DNA of 64,000 nt from CAYVQF01 sp964454015 (lineage in GTDB: Bacteria > Myxococcota_A > Bradymonadia > UBA4248). Position numbers and translations under genes: made by a program. Below, piece after piece: positions 60,878 to 64,000 of the stretch. Below the pieces are notes generated by a model that worked only from the letters and a program-made list of their open reading frames with translations, did no database searches and was not told the origin of the DNA. The stretch spans positions 62,001 to 126,000 of the forward strand of contig CAYVQF010000001.1 in the NCBI GenBank assembly GCA_964454015.1. Reading direction: 5' to 3'. The first letter of the stretch is position 1, and each line of letters opens with the position of its first letter.

Positions 60878-62968
60878 ATGGACGTGATGCAGTGGATGAG
60901 AGCGCTGGTGGTGTCGTTGTTGGTGGTGATTGGCTTTGGCCTCGCCGCCCACACGGTGTATTGGCTGTTTCGTTATTTACTGCTGGGAAAGCGTGAGCAA
61001 CGCTGGGACGGTTGGCGCGAGCGGGTGTGTGCGTTCGTGCGCTACGCCCTGGGCCAGGGGCGTGTGATTGCCGAGCCGGCGGGGATACTGCATTTTTTCA
61101 TTTTTTGGGGCTTCATCGTCTTGCAGATCGAGACGATCGAGTACCTCATCCGCGGGGTGGTGGATGGTTTTCACTGGGGGCAGTTGATCGGTGCTGGCGC
61201 CTACGACGGGCTGATGTTCTCGCAAGACGTGTTGGGGTTGTTGGTGTTGGTGGCCGTGTCGGTGGCATTGTTTCGCCGCTACGTGGTGCGTCCGCCGCAT
61301 GTGGTTCGCACGCTGGACGCGGCGTTGATCCTGGTGTTGATCGCCGCGTTGATGGTGACGAAGTTTTTGGCGAATGGGGCAGAGATTGGCCAGGGGCATC
61401 AAGGTCATGACGCGGCGTGGACGCCCATCGCCTCGTGGGTGGCGGCGCTTCTAGGCGGTGGCGCTGGCGACGGCGACTCGTGGCGCTGGGCGGCCCTCTA
61501 CCACGTCAATTATTTCCTTCACATTGGGATTGTGGTTTTCTTTGCGAACTGGATCCCCCGTGGCAAGCACTTGCACCTATTGGGTGCTTTACCCAACGTT
61601 TATTTTTCGAGTTTTGGCAAGAAGGTTGGGGCGTTGCCTCCCGTAGACATCGAGAGCGCGACAGAGGCGATGATGGATGAGGCGACGGGGGAGTCCTTTT
61701 ACCTCGGCGCGCGTCACATTCATGACCTCAGTTGGAAGCAGTTGTTGGACACCTACGCTTGCACCGAGTGTGGGCGTTGTGAGCACTATTGTCCGGCCTA
61801 CAACACGGGCAAGGCGCTCAATCCGATGATGGTGATCCACAATCTAAAGGACGCGTTGAAGGCGCGTGGCCGAGCGATCTTGCGCGAGGGTGTGGCGGCG
61901 GACACCTTTGCGCCGTTGGCGGACAGTGTGGTGTCGCGGGAAGAGCTTTGGGCTTGCACGACCTGTGGCGCCTGTGTGGCGACTTGTCCGGTCTTCATCG
62001 AGCACGTCAACACGATCGTCGACATGCGGCGCCACCTGGCTTTTCACGGCGAAGTGCCGCAGGAGTTGGCCAACACGTACAGGAACTTGGATCAGAGTGC
62101 GAATCCGTGGGGCTTGTCGGGTTCACGGCGCGGGGATTGGGCGCGGGATCTGGGTGTGCCAACGGTGAAGTCTCTGGGGCGTGCGCCTGAGGTGTTGTTT
62201 TTCGTGGGTTGCGCTGGGTCTTATGACGAGCGTCAGAAGAAGGTGGCGGCGAGCTTCGTGCGGATTCTGCAGGCCTTGGAGGTCGATTTTGCGGTGCTGG
62301 GCGCCGAAGAGAAGTGCTGTGGCGATACGGCACGGCGCACGGGCAACGAGTACCTCTACTGGACGCTGGCGCGTCAGAACATCGAGGTTTTCGAACGTTA
62401 TCAGATCCGCAAGGTGGTGACGACCTGTCCCCACGGCTACAACGTTTTGCGCAATGAGTATCCGGCGTTGGGTTGTGAGCTCGAGGTGTGGCATGCGGCG
62501 GATTTTTTGGCGACCTACGTGCGATCTGGGCGTTTGGGGTTTAGGGCATCGGCGCTGGGTCGGGTTGCTTACCACGATTCGTGTTATTTGACGCGGTGGA
62601 ACGCCATGGGGGCGGAGCCGCGCGAGATCTTGGCGGCGATTCCAGGGGTGGAGCCGCGCGAGTTTGCCGCCTGTGGCAATAAGGCGATGTGCTGTGGTGC
62701 CGGTGGCGGGCACATGTGGATGGAGGAGGACGCGGGCCAGCGGGTGAATGTGGCGCGGGCCGACCAGGCGCTGGAGACGGGGGTGGATGCGGTGGCGGTG
62801 GCGTGCCCGTTTTGCATGACCATGTTGGAGGACGGCTTGAAGCACCGCCAGGCGGAGGCGTCGTTGCGTTTGTTGGACCTGGTGGAGATCGTGGCGGAGC
62901 ACATGGAGGTGCGCGGGGCGGAGTCCAGTCATGGCAGCGTGACGGAGTCCGCAGTGGCGCGAGATTGA
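60878..62968 (+). CDS. Membrane-bound iron-sulfur oxidoreductase (HdrD/GlpC-like)
   Basis: 696 residues. The N-terminal ~250 residues form about five transmembrane helices like the NarI/HdrE heme-b subunit ('LHFFIFWGFIVLQIETIEYL', 'AALYHVNYFLHIGIVVFFAN'; paired His). Two 4Fe-4S clusters follow: Cys295/298/301/305 ('CTECGRCEHYC') and 'CTTCGACVATCPVF'. Two CCG domains follow: 'VGCAGSYDERQKKVAASFVR' with 'EEKCCGDTARRTG', and 'YHDSCYLTRW' with 'MCCGAGGGHMWMEE'. It probably couples quinone and an ETF or other soluble electron carrier. No flavin subunit is adjacent. Confidence 0.9.
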   Translation: MDVMQWMRALVVSLLVVIGFGLAAHTVYWLFRYLLLGKREQRWDGWRERVCAFVRYALGQGRVIAEPAGILHFFIFWGFIVLQIETIEYLIRGVVDGFHWGQLIGAGAYDGLMFSQDVLGLLVLVAVSVALFRRYVVRPPHVVRTLDAALILVLIAALMVTKFLANGAEIGQGHQGHDAAWTPIASWVAALLGGGAGDGDSWRWAALYHVNYFLHIGIVVFFANWIPRGKHLHLLGALPNVYFSSFGKKVGALPPVDIESATEAMMDEATGESFYLGARHIHDLSWKQLLDTYACTECGRCEHYCPAYNTGKALNPMMVIHNLKDALKARGRAILREGVAADTFAPLADSVVSREELWACTTCGACVATCPVFIEHVNTIVDMRRHLAFHGEVPQELANTYRNLDQSANPWGLSGSRRGDWARDLGVPTVKSLGRAPEVLFFVGCAGSYDERQKKVAASFVRILQALEVDFAVLGAEEKCCGDTARRTGNEYLYWTLARQNIEVFERYQIRKVVTTCPHGYNVLRNEYPALGCELEVWHAADFLATYVRSGRLGFRASALGRVAYHDSCYLTRWNAMGAEPREILAAIPGVEPREFAACGNKAMCCGAGGGHMWMEEDAGQRVNVARADQALETGVDAVAVACPFCMTMLEDGLKHRQAEASLRLLDLVEIVAEHMEVRGAESSHGSVTESAVARD

Positions 62969-62972
62969 TGCG

Positions 62973-64000
62973 ATGAGAGCGCTTCCCTTGGGCATTGATT
63001 TGGGGACGTCGAATTCGAGCGTTGCCATTTGGCGGGACGGCAAGGTCGACGTCGTACGCGATGAGAACGGGGAATCGTTGCAGGCGTCGGTGGTGTCTTT
63101 TTTGGCTGACGGCAGGGTGCTGGTTGGCAACGCCGCCCGGATGCGCGCTGGCGCCGCGCCGACGGAGACGGTGTTGAGCTCGAAGCGCCTGATGGGTCGT
63201 CCCATCTATTCTCCCGAGGCGGTGGAGAGCCAGCGGCGCATGGCCTGTGTTTTGGACGAGGGGCCGGGGCGCAGTTGTGTGTTCAGCGTCCATGGTCGGC
63301 ACTATGCGCCGGAGGAGATCGGGGCGTTGATCCTGGGACGGATGGCCGATATTGCTGAGGAGCATCTTGGGGTGCGCAGCAGGCAGGCGGTGCTGACGGT
63401 GCCAGCGAATTTTCGGGAGGCGCAGCGTTCGGCGACCATGCGTGCGGGGCAGCGGGCCGGTTTGGAGGTGCTGCGGCTGTTGAACGAGCCGACGGCGGCG
63501 GCGTTGGCCTATGGTTTTGGTGAGAAGCCATCGCGGCGGATGATTGCGGTGTTCGATCTGGGTGGTGGTACTTTTGACATGACCCTTTTGGAGCAGCGAG
63601 GGGAGGTGTTTGAGGTACGGTCGACAGCGGGCGACACTTTCCTGGGCGGAGACGACATCGATGAGCGCTTGGCTGAGGCCATGGCAGGTGCCTTTTTGAT
63701 ACAGACGGGGGTCAACCCGCGTTCGGACAAGTCTTTGTGGCAGCGGCTGCGTGCCGTTGGGGAGGCGATCAAGTGCAGGCTGAGCCACGAGACGGAGGTG
63801 GTGGTTGAGGTATCGGAGCACCTGGCGGGTGTCTCGCGTCCGGTTGCGGTGACCTTCTCTTTTGACCGGAGCGCCTTCGAGAGTTGGTGTGAGCCGCTGC
63901 TGCGGCGGACGCTGGTGACGTGTGATGAGGCGCTGCGGTTGGCTCGGGTGAGCGCCGAGGAGATCGAGGAGGTGGTTCTGGTTGGGGGTTCGACGCGGAT
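62973..64000 (+). CDS. Second Hsp70-family protein (partial, cut by window end)
   Basis: At least 342 residues from ATG at 62973, four bases after the FeS oxidoreductase stop. ATPase domain signatures are present: 'GIDLGTSNSSVAIW', 'PSRRMIAVFDLGGGTFDMTL' and 'EEIEEVVLVGGSTR' at the edge. It differs from the 55.8 kb DnaK in the N-terminal half ('GRPIYSPEAVESQRRMACVL'), so it is a distinct paralogue, similar to HscC/DnaK2-type proteins. The substrate-binding part is outside the window. The tight spacing predicts co-transcription with the oxidoreductase. Confidence 0.92.
   Translation, partial: MRALPLGIDLGTSNSSVAIWRDGKVDVVRDENGESLQASVVSFLADGRVLVGNAARMRAGAAPTETVLSSKRLMGRPIYSPEAVESQRRMACVLDEGPGRSCVFSVHGRHYAPEEIGALILGRMADIAEEHLGVRSRQAVLTVPANFREAQRSATMRAGQRAGLEVLRLLNEPTAAALAYGFGEKPSRRMIAVFDLGGGTFDMTLLEQRGEVFEVRSTAGDTFLGGDDIDERLAEAMAGAFLIQTGVNPRSDKSLWQRLRAVGEAIKCRLSHETEVVVEVSEHLAGVSRPVAVTFSFDRSAFESWCEPLLRRTLVTCDEALRLARVSAEEIEEVVLVGGSTR

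Noticed and set aside
1..64000. CRISPR arrays, insertion sequences, integrases, toxin-antitoxin pairs, defence islands
   Set aside because: I looked for direct repeats with spacers, transposase motifs and typical defence domains and found none.

Overview
The window is a 64 kb stretch of a high-GC, Gram-negative bacterial chromosome. The gene content suggests a Myxococcota / Bradymonadota-type ('deltaproteobacterial') organism. The evidence is a Ser/Thr kinase fused to an AAA ATPase and TPRs, a ~3,076-residue TPR protein, several exported lipoproteins built from cysteine-rich repeats, a Pal/OmpA-like lipoprotein carrying the same repeats, and many lipoprotein signal peptides. No 16S rRNA is present, so the phylum is an inference. 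No phage, IS element, CRISPR array or rRNA operon is seen. The region looks like stable, densely packed core chromosome, with mostly minus-strand operons interleaved with plus-strand genes.

Layout. 0-2.3 kb: a truncated cyclic-nucleotide-binding protein (-), a membrane-anchored thioredoxin-like protein (+) and an unrecognised gene (-). 2.5-11.7 kb: the giant TPR protein (+). 12-17.6 kb: an unrecognised 291-residue protein, a cupin, tyrS (-), a small lipoprotein, a 17-repeat cysteine-rich lipoprotein (-) and a TPR-like protein (-). 17.8-19.8 kb: uvrC (+), overlapping tail to tail with an aldehyde dehydrogenase. 19.7-27.5 kb, minus strand: ruvA-ruvB-ABC exporter-PHP-type protein-DUF374 acyltransferase, then SDR-aldehyde dehydrogenase. 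27.6 kb: tRNA-Gly(CCC) with promoter and terminator. 27.9-31.7 kb (-): a CpoB-like lipoprotein, a LysM protein and a GT-C glycosyltransferase. 32-35.8 kb (+): the kinase-AAA-TPR protein. 35.8-42.2 kb (-): an outer-membrane barrel, a SpoIID/LytB-domain protein, a receiver-only response regulator, a lipoprotein and a two-gene membrane unit. 42.4-44.9 kb (+): mazG-like, rplU, rpmA, obg. 44.9-47.7 kb (-): a three-gene envelope operon. 48.1-48.5 kb (+): two tiny genes and a strong terminator. 48.6-49.3 kb (-): the Pal-like protein. 49.7-58.7 kb (-): a nine-gene unit, grpE-dnaK-J-protein-periplasmic receptor-S2P protease-zinc-ribbon protein-cyclophilin-CCA/poly(A) polymerase. 59.1-64 kb (+): a lipoprotein, a membrane FeS oxidoreductase and a second Hsp70 cut by the window end.

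How the genes fit together. Four themes recur. Information processing is covered by tyrS, uvrC, ruvAB, rplU-rpmA-obg, CCA transferase and tRNA-Gly. Envelope build-up and surveillance is covered by the ABC exporter, DUF374, CpoB, Pal-like, LysM, SpoIID and two GT-C proteins. Protein quality control is covered by GrpE/DnaK/J-protein, S2P, cyclophilin and the second Hsp70. Signalling is covered by the kinase-AAA-TPR protein, the receiver protein, the cNMP domain and TPR scaffolds. The less ordinary parts are the cysteine-rich repeat proteins, the mixed chaperone/envelope operon, the giant TPR protein with a possible dead peptidase-like tail, and the unrecognised genes at 11,987 and 44.9-47.7 kb. 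Positions of domains are counted by eye and approximate. Function calls rest on motifs recognised by reading, not on database searches.
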